A stretch of DNA of 30,587 nucleotides from Tubiluchus corallicola (lineage: Eukaryota > Priapulida > Priapulimorpha > Priapulimorphida > Tubiluchidae), in NCBI GenBank assembly GCA_030141605.1, contig JAQGDQ010001665.1, forward strand, positions 1-30,587. Direction: 5' to 3'. Below the pieces are notes generated by a model that saw nothing but the letters and a program-made list of their open reading frames with translations, was not told the origin of the DNA and did no database searches. The translations under genes were made by a program, and so were the position numbers. Below, in pieces: positions 1-11,541 of the stretch; positions within the stretch are counted from its first letter, which is position 1, and each line of letters starts with the position of its first letter.

Positions 1-3000
1 AACTACGTACAAGTGAATCCCACAGTTCCATACAAGGATTCATAACTACGTACAAGTGAATCCCACAGTTCCATGCAAGGATTTATAACTACGTACAAGT
101 GAATCCCACAGTTCCATGCAAGGATTTATAACTACGTACAAGTGAATCCCACAGTTCCATGCAAGGATTCATAACTACGTACAAGTGAATCCCACAGTTC
201 CATACAAGGATTCATAACTATGTACAAGTGAATCCCACAGTTCCATACAAGGATTTATAACTATGTACAAGTGAATCCCACAGTTCCATACAAGGATTCA
301 TAGCTACGTACAAGTGAATCCCACAGTTCCATACAAGGATTCATAACTATGTACAAGTGAATCCCACAGTTCCATACAAGGATTTATAACTACGTACAAG
401 TGAATCCCACAGTTCCATGCAAGGATTCATAACTACGTACAAGTGAATCCCACAGTTCCATGCAAGGATTCATAACTACGTACAAGTGAATCCCACAGTT
501 CCATGCAAGGATTTATAACTATGTACAAGTGAATCCCACAGTTCCATGCAAGGATTCATAACTACGTACAAGTGAATCCCACAGTTCCATGCAAGGATTT
601 ATAACTACGTACAAGTGAATCCCACAGTTCCATGCAAGGATTCATAGCTACGTACAAGTGAATCCCACAGTTCCATGCAAGGATTCATAACTATGTACAA
701 GTGAATCCCACAGTTCCATGCAAGGATTCATAACTACGTACAAGTGAATCCCACAGTTCCATGCAAGGATTCATAACTACGTACAAGTGAATCCCACAGT
801 TCCATACAAGGATTCATAACTTTGTACAAGTGAATCCCACAGTTCCATGCAAGGATTCATAACTACGTACAAGTGAATCCCACAGTTCCATGCAAGGATT
901 TATAACTATGTACAAGTGAATCCCACAGTTCCATGCAAGGATTCATAACTACGTACAAGTGAATCCCACAGTTCCATACAAGGATTCATAACTACGTACA
1001 AGTGAATCCCACAGTTCCATACAAGGATTTATAACTACGTACAAGTGAATCCCACAGTTCCATGCAAGGATTCATAACTATGTACAAGTGAATCCCACAG
1101 TTCCATGCAAGGATTCATAACTACGTACAAGTGAATCCCACAGTTCCATGCAAGGATTCATAACTACGTACAAGTGAATCCCACAGTTCCATACAAGGAT
1201 TCATAACTACGTACAAGTGAATCCCACAGTTCCATGCAAGGATTCATAACTACGTACAAGTGAATCCCACAGTTCCATGCAAGGATTTATAACTATGTAC
1301 AAGTGAATCCCACAGTTCCATGCAAGGATTCATAACTACGTACAAGTGAATCCCACAGTTCCATACAAGGATTCATAACTATGTACAAGTGAATCCCACA
1401 GTTCCATACAAGGATTCATAACTATGTACAAGTGAATCCCACAGTTCCATGCAAGGATTCATAACTACGTACAAGTGAATCCCACAGTTCCATACAAGGA
1501 TTCATAACTATGTACAAGTGAATCCCACAGTTCCATACAAGGATTCATAGCTACGTACAAGTGAATCCCACAGTTCCATGCAAGGATTAATAATTACGCA
1601 CAAGTGAATCACACAGTTCCATGCAAGGATTTATAACTACGTACAAGTGAATCCCACAGTTCCATGCAAGGATTCATAGCTACGTACAAGTGAATCCCAC
1701 AGTTCCATACAAGGATTCATAACTACGTACAAGTGAATCCCACAGTTCCATGCAAGGATTCATAACTACGTACAAGTGAATCACACAGTTCCATGCAAGG
1801 ATTCATAATTATGTACAAGTGAATCCCACAGTTTCATGCAAGGATTCATAGCTACGTACAAGTGAATCCCACAGTTTCATGCAAGGATTCATAGCTACGT
1901 ACAAGTGAATCCCAGTTTCATGCAAGGATTCATAACTACGTACAAGTGAATCCCACAGTTTCATGCAAGGATTCATAACTACGTACAAGTGAATCCCACA
2001 GTTCCATGCAAGGATTTATAACAACGTACAAGTGAATCCCACAGTTCCGTACAAGGATTCATGACTACGTACAAGTGAATTTCACAGTTCCATACAAGGA
2101 TTCATAACTACGTACAAGTGAATCACACAGTTCCATACAAGGATTCATAACTACGTACAAGTGAATCCCACAGTTTCATACAAGGATTCATAATTACGTA
2201 CAAGGGAATCACACAGTTCCATGCAAGGATTCATAATTACGTACAAGTGAATCACACAGTTCCATGCAAGGATTCATAACTTTGTACAAGTGAATCCCAC
2301 AGTTCCATGCAAGGATTCATAACTACGTACAAGTGAATCCCACAGTTCCATGCAAGGATTCATAGCTACGTACAAGTGAATCCTACAGTTCCATGCAAGG
2401 ATTTATAACTATGTACAAGTGAATCCCACAGTTCCATGCAAGGATTCATAACTATGTACAAGTGAATCCCATAGTTCCATACAAGGATTCATAACTACGT
2501 ACAAGTGAATCCCACAGTTCCATACAAGGATTTATAACTACGTACAAGTGAATCCCACAGTTCCATACAAGGATTCATAACTACGTACAAGTGAATCCTA
2601 CAGTTCCATACAAGGATTCATAGCTACGTACAAGTGAATCCCACTGTTCCATGCAAGGATTCATAGCTACGTACAAGTGAATCCCACAGTTCCATGCAAG
2701 GATTCATAGCTACGTACAAGTGAATCCCACAGTTCCATGCAAGGATTTATAACTACGTACAAGTGAATCCCACAGTTCCGTACAAGGTTTCATAACTATG
2801 TACAAGTGAATCCCACAGTTCCGTGCAAGGATTCATAACTACGTACAAGTGAATCCCACAGTTCCATGCAAGGATTCATAACTACGTACAAGTGAATCCC
2901 ACAGTTTCATGCAAGGATTCATAACTACGCACAAGTGAATCCCACAGTTCCATGCAAGGATTTATAACTACGTACAAGTGAATTCCACAGTTCCATGCAA

Positions 3001-6000
3001 GGATTTATAACTACGTACAAGTGAATCACACAGTTCTATGCAAGGATTTATAACTATGCACAAGTGAATCCCACAGTTCCATGCAAGGATTCATAACTAC
3101 GTACAAGTGAATCCCACAGTTCCATACAAGGATTCATAGCTACGTACAAGTGAATCACACAGTTCCATACAAGGATTTATAACTACGTACAAGTGAATCC
3201 CACAGTTCCATGCAATGATTCATAACTATGTACAAGTGAATCCCACAGTTCCATGCAAGGAGTACAAGTGAATCCCACAGTTCCATGCAAGGATTCATAA
3301 CTACGTACAAGTGAATCACACAGTTCCATGCAAGAATTCACAACTACGCACAAGTGAATCACACAGTTCCATGCAAGGATTTATAACTATGTACAAGTGA
3401 ATCACACAGTTCCATACAAGGATTTATAACTACGCACAAGTGAATCACACAGTTCCATACAAGGATTCATAACTACGTACAAGTGAATCCCACAGTTCCA
3501 TACAAGGATTCATAACTACGTACAAGTGAATCGCACAGTTCCATACAAGGATTCATAACTACGTACAAGTGAATCACACAGTTCCATGCAAGGATTCATA
3601 ACTATGTACAAGTGAATCCCACAGTTCCATGCAAGGATTTATAACTACGTACAAGTGAATCACACAGTTCTATGCAAGGATTTATAACTATGCACAAGTG
3701 AATCCCACAGTTCCATACAAGGATTCATAACTACGTACAAGTGAATCACACAGTTCCATACAAGGATTCATAACTACGTACAAGTGAATCACACAGTTCC
3801 ATACAAGGATTCATAACTAGGTACAAGTGAATCCCACAGTTCCATGCAAGGATTAATAACTACGTACAAGTGAATCCCACAGTTCCATGCAAGGATTCAT
3901 AACTATGCACAAGTGAATCCCACAGTTCCATACAAGGATTCATAACTATGTACAAGTGAATCCCACAGTTCCATGCAAGGATTCATAACTACGTACAAGT
4001 GAATCCCACAGTTCCATACAAGGATTCATAACTATGTACAAGTGAATCCCACAGTTCCATACAAGGATTCATAACTACGTACAAGTGAATCCCACAGTTC
4101 CATACAAGGATTTATAACTACGTACAAGTGAATCCCACAGTTCCATACAAGGATTCATAACTACGTACAAGTGAATCCCACAGTTCCATACAAGGATTCA
4201 TAACTGCGTACAAGTGAATCACACAGTCCCATACAAGGATTCATAATTAAGTACAAGTGAATCACACAGTTCCATGCAAGGATTCATAACTACGTACAAG
4301 TGAATCACACAGTTCCATGCAAGGATTCATAACTACGTACAAGTGAATCCCACAGTTCCATACAAGGATTCATAACTACGTACAAGTGAATCCCACAGTT
4401 CCATGCAAGGATTTATAACTACGTACAAGTGAATCCCACAGTTCCATACAAGGATTCATAACTACGTACAAGTGAATCCCACAGTTCCATACAAGGATTC
4501 ATAACTACGTACAAGTGAATCCCACAGTTCCATACAAGGATTCATAACTACGTACAAGTGAATCCCACAGTTCCATGCAAGGATTCATAACTATGTACAA
4601 GTGAATCCCACAGTTCCATGCAAGGATTCATAACTACGTACAAGTGAATCCCACAGTTCCATGCAAGGATTCATAACTACGTACAAGTGAATCCCACAGT
4701 TCCATACAAGGATTCATAACTATGTACAAGTGAATCCCACAGTTCCATGCAAGGATTCATAACTACGTACAAGTGAATCCCACAGTTCCATACAAGGATT
4801 CATAACTACGTACAAGTGAATCCCACAGTTCCATACAAGGATTCATAACTATGTACAAGTGAATCCCACAGTTCCATGCAAGGATTCATAACTACGCACA
4901 AGTGAATCCCACAGTTCCATACAAGGATTGATAACTACGTACAAGTGAATCCCACAGTTCCATGCAAGGATTCATAACTACGTACAAGTGAATCCCACAG
5001 TTCCATGCAAGGATTCATAACTACGTACAAGTGAATCCCACAGTTCCATACAAGGATTCATAACTACGTACAAGTGAATCCCACAGTTCCATGCAAGGAT
5101 TCATAACTACGCACAAGTGAATCCCACAGTTCCATACAAGGATTTATAACTACGTATAAGTGAATCACACAGTTCCATACAAGGATTCATAACTACGTAC
5201 AAGTGAATCCCACAGTTCCATACAAGGATTCATAACTATGTACAAGTGAATCCCACAGTTCCATGCAAGGATTCATAACTACGTACAAGTGAATCCCACA
5301 GTTCAAGGCAAGGATTTATAACTATGTACAAGTGAATCCCACAGTTCCATACAAGGTTTCATAACTACGTACAAGTGAATCCCACAGTTCCATGCAAGGA
5401 TTCATAACTATGTACAAGTGAATCCCACAGTTCCATACAAGGATTTATAACTACGTACAAGTGAATCCCACAGTTCCATGCAAGGATTCATAACTACGTA
5501 CAAGTGAATCCCACAGTTCCATGCAAGGATTCATAACTATGTACAAGTGAATCCCACAGTTCCATACAAGGATTTATAACTACGTACAAGTGAATCCCAC
5601 AGTTCCATGCAAGGATTCATAACTACGTACAAGTGAATCCCACAGTTCCATGCAAGGATTCATAACTACGTACAAGTGAATCCCACAGTTCCATGCAAGG
5701 ATTCATAACTATGTACAAGTGAATCCCACAGTTCCATGCAATCCCACAGTTTCATGCAAGGATTCATAACTACGTACAAGTGAATCCCACAGTTCCATGC
5801 AAGGATTCATAACTACGTACAAGTGAATCCCACAGTTCCATGCAAGGATTCATAACTACGTACAAGTGAATCCCACAGTTCCATGCAAGGATTCATAACT
5901 ATGTACAAGTGAATCCCACAGTTCCATGCAAGGATTCATAACTACGTACAAGTGAATCCCGCAGTTCAATGCAAGGATTTATAACTATGTACAAGTGAAT

Positions 6001-6840
6001 CCCACAGTTCCATACAAGGATTCATAACTACGTACAAGTGAATCCCACAGTTCCATGCAAGGATTCATAACTACGTACAAGTGAATCCCACAGTTCCATG
6101 CAAGGATTCATAACTACGTACAAGTGAATCCCACAGTTCCATACAAGGATTCATAACTACGTACAAGTGAATCCCACAGTTCCATACAAGGATTCATAAC
6201 TACGTACAAGTGAATCCCACAGTTCCATGCAAGGATTCATAACTACGTACAAGTGAATCCCACAGTTCCATGCAAGGATTCATAACTACGTACAAGTGAA
6301 TCCCACAGTTCCATGCAAGGATTCATAACTACGTACAAGTGAATCCCACAGTTCCATGCAAGGATTCATAACTACGTACAAGTGAATCCCACAGTTCCAT
6401 GCAAGGATTCATAACTACGTACAAGTGAATCCCACAGTTCCATGCAAGGATTCATAACTACGTACAAGTGAATCCCACAGTTCCATGCAAGGATTCATAA
6501 CTATGTACAAGTGAATCCCACAGTTCCATGCAAGGATTCATAACTATGTACAAGTGAATCCCACAGTTCCATGCAAGGATTCATAACTATGTACAAGTGA
6601 ATCCCACAGTTCCATGCAAGGATTCATAACTATGTACAAGTGAATCCCACAGTTCCATACAAGGATTCATAACTACGTACAAGTGAATCCCACAGTTCCA
6701 TGCAAGGATTCATAACTACGTACAAGTGAATCCCACAGTTCCATACAAGGATTCATAACTACGTACAAGTGAATCCCACAGTTCCATACAAGGATTCATA
6801 ACTACGTACAAGTGAATCCCACAGTTCCGTGCAAGGATTC
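1..6840. repeat. 43-bp satellite array, about 159 copies
   Basis: A head-to-tail array fills the window from its first base, so its left end lies outside. The unit is 43 bp and includes AAGTGAATCCCACAGTTCCA followed by T(A/G)CAAGGATT(C/T)ATAACTA(C/T)GTAC. Most differences between copies fall at four or five sites: ACG/ATG, CATAC/CATGC, ATTC/ATTT, AAC/AGC and CCCA/CACA. Three register breaks are visible: a 2-bp loss near 1914, about 11 bp lost near 3261, and about 25 bp lost near 5740. Copies from about 1570 to 4290 are more varied than those at either end. The period is not a multiple of three and no long frame stays open, so it is not coding. Its genomic role (pericentromeric, subtelomeric or interstitial) cannot be seen from here. 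Confidence 0.98.
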
Positions 6841-6844
6841 GTAC

Positions 6845-7060
6845 ATGTTGACAGTCGTGTACAAATACGTGTTGACAGTCGTGTACAGATACGTGTTGAC
6901 AGTCGTGCACAAATACGTGTTGACAGTCGTGTACAGATACATGTTGACAGTCGTGTACAAATACGTGTTGACAGTCGTGTACAGATACATGTTGACAGTC
7001 GTGTACAAATACGTGTTGACAGTCGTGTACAGATACGTGTTGACAGTCGTATACAGATTT
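6845..7060. repeat. 24-bp minisatellite, block 1 (9 copies)
   Basis: Nine units start every 24 bp from 6845 to 7037. The unit begins (A/G)TGTTGACAGTCGTGTACA and ends A(A/G)ATAC. It abuts the last 43-bp satellite copy with only GTAC between. The same unit recurs at 15649 (3 copies) and 26049 (5 copies), always at a boundary of the large tandem duplication. Because 24 is divisible by three it reads as an octapeptide repeat in several frames on both strands. The other blocks have no extended frame, so I do not call it coding. Confidence 0.97.
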
Positions 7061-8635
7061 GTAAATTGATACTTGTGAATGATTATTAACTATGAAAAGT
7101 CAAAGGAAAATGTGTATACCATGTGATGCATTTGAAAAACATTGATGGCTCATTGCTTAACAAAAGCGTCTGTAGCTTTTACTCGATAAATGAATCTGGT
7201 TTGGCAGGTTCTTCAGGTTTTAGTTCATGGTTTTTAACAAGTTCATTTTTGGATATTGTAGTAGTAGTTAAAACAAGAAGTCTGTAATACACTTTTAATC
7301 TATATAATTGAGATGTACCATCTCTGTTGCCAACATCAGAACATGTTTTTTATATACTAATCCCACTGCTTACTCAAGTTGTCAAATCCAATACATCACA
7401 CTAACATGCACACACACACACCCGCACACATTTAATGGTATAAAAATACACTACACTATATCACACATATTAAACTAAATAATACATATTAAATTATGTT
7501 TTACTTTTAAAATTGTTTTATATCAAAACTCACAAATTACATCATATAATAACACTACATCTAAAATTACATATTATACTAAAAAGTTATTACAGTACTT
7601 TTAAAAATTGCTTACTAATACAGTGTACAGACAATTTTCGGTAGCACAGTATTTATAATAGAAGCTTTAATTTAGTTTACAATATACAGGTCAACAAAAT
7701 AACAGACAGTTTTGCATCAATTTTGCACCCAAGTGTGTCCTATGGATACATACACTCAACCTTGGATATAAGGGACACCTCCAGAAAAAAATCGTCCCTT
7801 ATATCAGATGTCCCTTATAGCCGAAGTTGAGTCAGACCGAGGGTGTATCTAGACATGTACTTTTTCTGTACTTTTACCCACATTTTTATGGATTTTTGCT
7901 ACACATTCAGTGCAAACAGCATGTAGGAAGCTCCTTCAGTGATGTGAGATGTATGTGACTGCGGAACCTGAGCTGTTCGAAGGCGGAGTTTGTGAAAAAT
8001 TGAGGTTAAAAATCGATCAATTTCGCTTTGATTATAGGGTCCCTTATATGCGAGGTAATTTACCTGGGTTTCTATTATGCGGGACCTGAAGATATCGTCC
8101 CTTATTAACTGAAGGTACCTTATATGCGAGTACCTTATATATGAAGATTTTTACATAAGAAAAACGTTACAAAAAATTGGGACCGGTGTTTGTGGTCCCT
8201 TATAAGCAAAAACCTTATACCTATTTGTCAAAGACTATTGCTTTAGCAAATGAATATTTTTCTAGTCAAAATAAATACTCCTATTTTTCAACTCTAGCTT
8301 CATAAATTGAACCTGAGCTGCAATGGTGGTTGGTTGTTCATTCGTTCGTTAGTCAGTGGGTAAGTTGGCGAGCCAACCAGTTAGTTAATCAAGCAATCTG
8401 CCGTAAGTTACTCTGTTAGCCAGTTAGTTCGCTAATTGGTAATCATTTCTTTTTTCTTTTTATCGTCTTTTGTTTATTTGCACATAGATTTAAGTAATCC
8501 ATGACTAACTGACTGACCAACAGCTAGTGTGTTTTAATGGTTGATGCCGCAAGTATTCAAACAGAACATTAAAGTCACCAGTCTGTCTTTTTTACAACAG
8601 ACGACTATCATGATTAAACGATGGCATCTGTAACA
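7061..8635. other. Noncoding left part of unit A
   Basis: I see no gene in this 1.6-kb AT-rich stretch. It holds a short CA-rich run near 7408-7430, the CTTATA-motif cluster listed separately, and about 150 bp (8485-8635) that has no counterpart in unit B. An AATAAA on the minus strand (8473-8478) lies 304 bp beyond the zinc-finger stop and could be its polyadenylation signal. The rest is shared with unit B and so predates the duplication. Confidence 0.7.
7753..8223. repeat. Cluster of inverted CCCTTATA motifs, probable old DNA-transposon remnant
   Basis: The stretch starting ACTCAACCTTGGATATAAGG at about 7755 is an imperfect inverted match to the stretch ending near 7831 (CCCTTATAGCCGAAGTTGAG), giving a hairpin with arms of about 25 bp. 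Further copies of (T)CCCTTATA with GCGAG-like followers occur near 8040, 8098, 8110, 8131 and 8198. Repeated short motifs of this kind are seen in terminal regions of some cut-and-paste elements. Clear outer ends and a target duplication were not found, so the class is unassigned. The same block lies in unit B at about 17610-18500, split there by an insertion. Confidence 0.4.
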
Positions 8636-8786
8636 TGTTGACTCACTGTATTGTCTATGTTGACTCATTGTAATGTCTATGTTGACTCATTTTACTGTCT
8701 ATGTTGACTCATTGTAATGTCTATGTTAACTCATTGTAATGTCTATGTTGACTCGTTGTAATGTCTATGTTGACTCATTGTCTATG
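8636..8786. repeat. 22-bp minisatellite (about 7 copies), unit A only
   Basis: Units begin TGTTGACTCATTGTAATG and end TCTA. They start at 8636, 8658, 8680, 8702, 8724, 8746 and 8768, the last lacking 4 bp. The final TCTA overlaps the zinc-finger ORF and provides its TAG stop on the minus strand (8784-8782). Unit B has no trace of it. Confidence 0.93.
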
Positions 8787-10044
8787 CCGTATGAGTATTC
8801 ATGTGCCTGAGAAGATGACCTCGCTGAGAAAATGATTTGTCACACAAGTCACATCTGTGGGGTTTCAATCCAGTATGAGTGTTCATGTGCATGAGAAGAC
8901 TACCTCGCACAGAAAATGATTTGTCACATAAGTCACATTTGTGGGGTTTCAATCCAGTGTGAGTGCTCTTGTGAATGAGAAGATTACCTCGCTGAGAAAA
9001 TGATTTGTCACATAAGTCACATTTGTGGGGTTTCAATCCAGTGTGAGCGTTCATGTGCCCAAGAAGATGATGACGGCGAGAAAATGATTTGTCACATAAG
9101 TCACATTTGTGGGGTTTCATTCCAGTATGAGTGTTCATGTGCTTGAGAAGACTACCTCGCTGAGCAAATGATTTGTCACATAAGTCACATCTGTGGGGTT
9201 TCAATCCAGTATGAGTGTACATGTGTCTGAGAAGATTACTTCGGACAGAAAATGATTTGTCACATAAGTCACATTTGTGGGGTTTCAATCCAGTGTGAGT
9301 GTTCATGTGACTGAGAAGATCACTTCGGGCAGAAAATGATTTGTCACATAAATCACATTTGTGGGGTTTCAATCCAGTATGAGTGTTCATGTGCCTGAGA
9401 AGGCTACCTCGCTCAGAAAATGATTTGTCACATAAATCACATCTGTGGGGTTTCAATCCAGTATGAGTGTTCATGTGCCTGAGAAGATGACCTCGCTCAG
9501 AAAATGATTTGTCACATAGGTCACATCTGTGGGGTTTCAATCCAGTGTGAGTGTTCATGTGCTTGAGAAGATGACCTCGCCCAGAAAATGATTTGTCACA
9601 TAAGTCACATTTGTGGGGTTTCAATCCAGTGTGAGTGTTCATGTGCTTGAGAAGATCACCTCGCGCAGAAAATGATTTGTCACATAAGTCACATTTGTGG
9701 GGTTTCATTCCAGTATGAGCGTTCATGTGCCCAAGAAGATGATGAAGGCGAGAAAATGATTTGTCACATAAGTCACATTTATGGGGCTTCATTCCAGTAT
9801 GAGTGTTCATGTGTGCAAGAAGATTACCTCGCTGAGAAAATGATTTGTCACATAAGTCACATTTGTGGGGTTTCATTCCAGTATGAGTGTTCATGTGTGC
9901 AAGAAGATTACCTCGCTGAGAAAATGATTTGTCACATAAGTTACATTTGTGGGGTTTCAATCCAGTATGAGTGTTAATGTGCCTGAGAAGATGACCTCGC
10001 TGAGAGAATGATTTGTCACATAAATCACATCTGTGGGGTTTCAT
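8782..10044 (-). CDS. Poly-C2H2 zinc-finger protein, 15 fingers (unit A copy)
   Basis: The 420-residue frame is exactly 15 fingers of 28 residues, each C-x2-C-x12-H-x3-H with TG(L/M)KPH linkers in place of the usual TGEKPY/F. All 60 zinc ligands are intact. Helix residues -1,2,3,6 in order are QGHR, QGNA, QGNA, RHHG, AGDK, GGHK, EGHR, EGSR, ASDS, VSNR, QGSK, RHHG, QGNI, VGSM, QGHR. This fits a nuclear sequence-specific DNA-binding protein, and the target is unknown. No effector domain (KRAB, BTB, SCAN, ZAD) is visible. The start used here is the methionine of the first finger. The start used by the unit B copy is ATA here, followed at once by TGA and TAG. The stop comes from the adjacent 22-bp minisatellite. 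It may be a working gene with upstream exons outside this stretch, or a recent copy losing its 5' end. Confidence 0.85.
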   Translation of the reverse strand: MKPHRCDLCDKSFSQRGHLLRHINTHTGLKPHKCNLCDKSFSQRGNLLAHMNTHTGMKPHKCDLCDKSFSQRGNLLAHMNTHTGMKPHKCDLCDKSFSRLHHLLGHMNAHTGMKPHKCDLCDKSFSARGDLLKHMNTHTGLKPHKCDLCDKSFSGRGHLLKHMNTHTGLKPHRCDLCDKSFSERGHLLRHMNTHTGLKPHRCDLCDKSFSERGSLLRHMNTHTGLKPHKCDLCDKSFSARSDLLSHMNTHTGLKPHKCDLCDKSFSVRSNLLRHMYTHTGLKPHRCDLCDKSFAQRGSLLKHMNTHTGMKPHKCDLCDKSFSRRHHLLGHMNAHTGLKPHKCDLCDKSFSQRGNLLIHKSTHTGLKPHKCDLCDKSFSVRGSLLMHMNTHTGLKPHRCDLCDKSFSQRGHLLRHMNTHTA

Positions 10045-10212
10045 TCTTGTGTAATGTTCAGATTTCTATCAAAGTATGCTTCAATAGCAAAAATATTTCT
10101 TGTACTGACCACAACTGCAAGCTTTAAGTACGTTTATCCACAACTGCCGACACTCGGTTTCCTAAGATTGCAGATCACATTTGCGAGACTTCAGTTCACG
10201 TGCAGGAGGCGA

Positions 10213-10235
10213 CAACTATATTGAAAAGAAACCAA
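10213..10235 (-). promoter_or_regulatory. Candidate 3' splice site upstream of the 15-finger ORF
   Basis: Reading the minus strand, a pyrimidine-rich run (GGTTTCTTTTCAATATAG) ends in AG at 10217-10216, so a terminal exon would begin at about 10215. It is conserved at 20454 in unit B. The roughly 170 bp from here to the ORF holds stops in the finger frame, so it would be 5' untranslated sequence. In unit A it also contains an ATG followed directly by TGA. No upstream exon is identified. Confidence 0.35.
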
Positions 10236-10288
10236 AAATAAAATTTACAGTTAATAATGCAGCATCCATATTGAGCGCGTTATTATTA

Positions 10289-10834
10289 CAGTAAACTCGG
10301 CATAACTCATGTTCAAACAACTCAAATTTTCACCTATCTCAAAGAATTTCAGCAGAAGGGATGAAATCCTTCATTTTTCCCACAAAAAACATCTAAATCA
10401 AATAAAAAATTATGGTCCATTTAATCAAAAAACAGGTAAACCTACTTCTCCTAACTAAAAAAATGCAATTTATACTAAAAAAATGAAAAAGTTTTGTATA
10501 ACTCAAAAACAGTATCGTCTTCCTGGAAAATTCTGATGTCTTACAAGTCGTGCCCGCATCCCCCCCAATTATTTTCTCCGGGATAGATCTTTGCGTGTTG
10601 TGTATGTGTCATCTTGCAGCACAAAAAATCGTGTTTCACTGCATAATTTGTTATTTTTTATGTAATTGTCATCAAATCTCGTCCTTTATGTTTAGAAGGG
10701 TCGACTTTCTGTCTTCTGTTTAGCTCGCCATCTGGAGGAGAGGTTTAGAGTTTCTATGCTGAAAAATGGTCGACATCGCCAAACTCAAAAGGTTTTTTCA
10801 GTCCGTTTAAATTTGAGTTATGCAGATTTTACTG
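10289..10834. mobile_element. Non-autonomous pogo/Tigger-like element (546 bp), unit A
   Basis: The left end reads CAGTAAACTCGGCATAACTC after a TA. The right end reads GAGTTATGCAGATTTTACTG, the matching inverted terminal repeat. In the unit B copy the right end is followed by TA, so the expected TA target duplication is intact there; in unit A that TA has become TG. No transposase frame lies inside. Being present at the same place in both units, it inserted before the duplication. Tc1/mariner-superfamily membership (pogo/Tigger) is inferred from the CAGT ends and TA site. Confidence 0.72.
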
Positions 10835-11226
10835 TGTAACCATGCAACAGGTTTCAACTTTAAGAACTCAATCTAGAAACTTTGTCTCTACTGATCCTCA
10901 AGCAAATTGCGCTAATAAGCATCATGGAGGCAGCGACAAATTAACCATTGGGCTATAGACTCAAGCCCTAATTTATAATAGGGCCCCAAAATCCAAAGAC
11001 TGATGACCAATCAAACAGAGATTATGCAAGTTAGTAAACAGGATAGCAAAATTATCTAAACTGAACATGCTAAAGATGAGTATGTTTCAACTTGTTTATT
11101 GAGTGACTAGTGAAACCATTATTAAACTATAAATCAAGCCAAAAAGAAGAATAAAAAATACATTAATAATAGAAAGGCACAAACTGAAACTATAGTTTAA
11201 CAAAATATTAGAACTTAACTTATCAA
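10835..11226. other. Noncoding stretch before the retrotransposon
   Basis: No gene was seen. The first 85 bp match unit B; from about 10921 the sequence is unique to unit A, because unit B has a deletion that starts here. A run near 10956-11000 (GGGCTATAGACTC, TAGGGCCCC) resembles transposon-end sequence but no boundaries could be set. The 5' end of the retrotransposon remnant must lie somewhere before 11227 and is not recognisable. Confidence 0.5.
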
Positions 11227-11329
11227 AATGAAACCTGAGGAAGATAAGGAAAAGACAAATCTGTGTTGGAATTATAAGTATGATGGTGAATGCAAATATG
11301 GTAGTAGGTGCAGATATAGACATTTTTAA
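11227..11329 (+). pseudogene. CCCH zinc-finger N-terminal frame of the retrotransposon
   Basis: This 33-codon frame from ATG to TAA contains C-x8-C-x5-C-x3-H, a perfect CCCH-type finger spacing that in other proteins usually binds single-stranded RNA. It lies about 210 bp upstream of the endonuclease region in the same direction. Whether it was a complete first ORF or the start of a longer ORF cut by the TAA at 11327 cannot be decided from one copy. The other copy in the window lacks this region. Confidence 0.6.
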
Positions 11330-11541
11330 CGATGATGAAAAGAGGTGCCTAAGTATACAAGAACGAGAAGGACAGCAGACAACCTAGAGGCTAATAAAAA
11401 TGAACAAAAGACACAAAATGAAAGTCTGGTTGAGCAAATTAGTTTTTTAATGAGGGAAATCAGTGCAATACAAGAAAAACTGTGGAATTAGGAAAAAAAT
11501 TAAAAGTGAAAAGATATCAGAAAAAGAAAAAGAGATTTAAA

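Noticed and set aside
1-6840. CRISPR-like array
   Set aside because: Units are contiguous with no unique spacers, and the surroundings are an animal genome. It is a satellite.
6716-7089. Octapeptide-repeat proteins on both strands across the 24-bp repeats
   Set aside because: They arise because 24 is divisible by three; the frames start in the noncoding satellite, and blocks 2 and 3 lack a comparable frame.
9672-9977. Plus-strand frame inside the zinc-finger gene
   Set aside because: It is the antisense shadow of the 84-bp finger repeat; the minus-strand frame explains all the conservation.
10033-10224. Plus-strand 63-codon frame over the zinc-finger leader
   Set aside because: It overlaps the conserved minus-strand leader and splice site, and has no recognisable domain.
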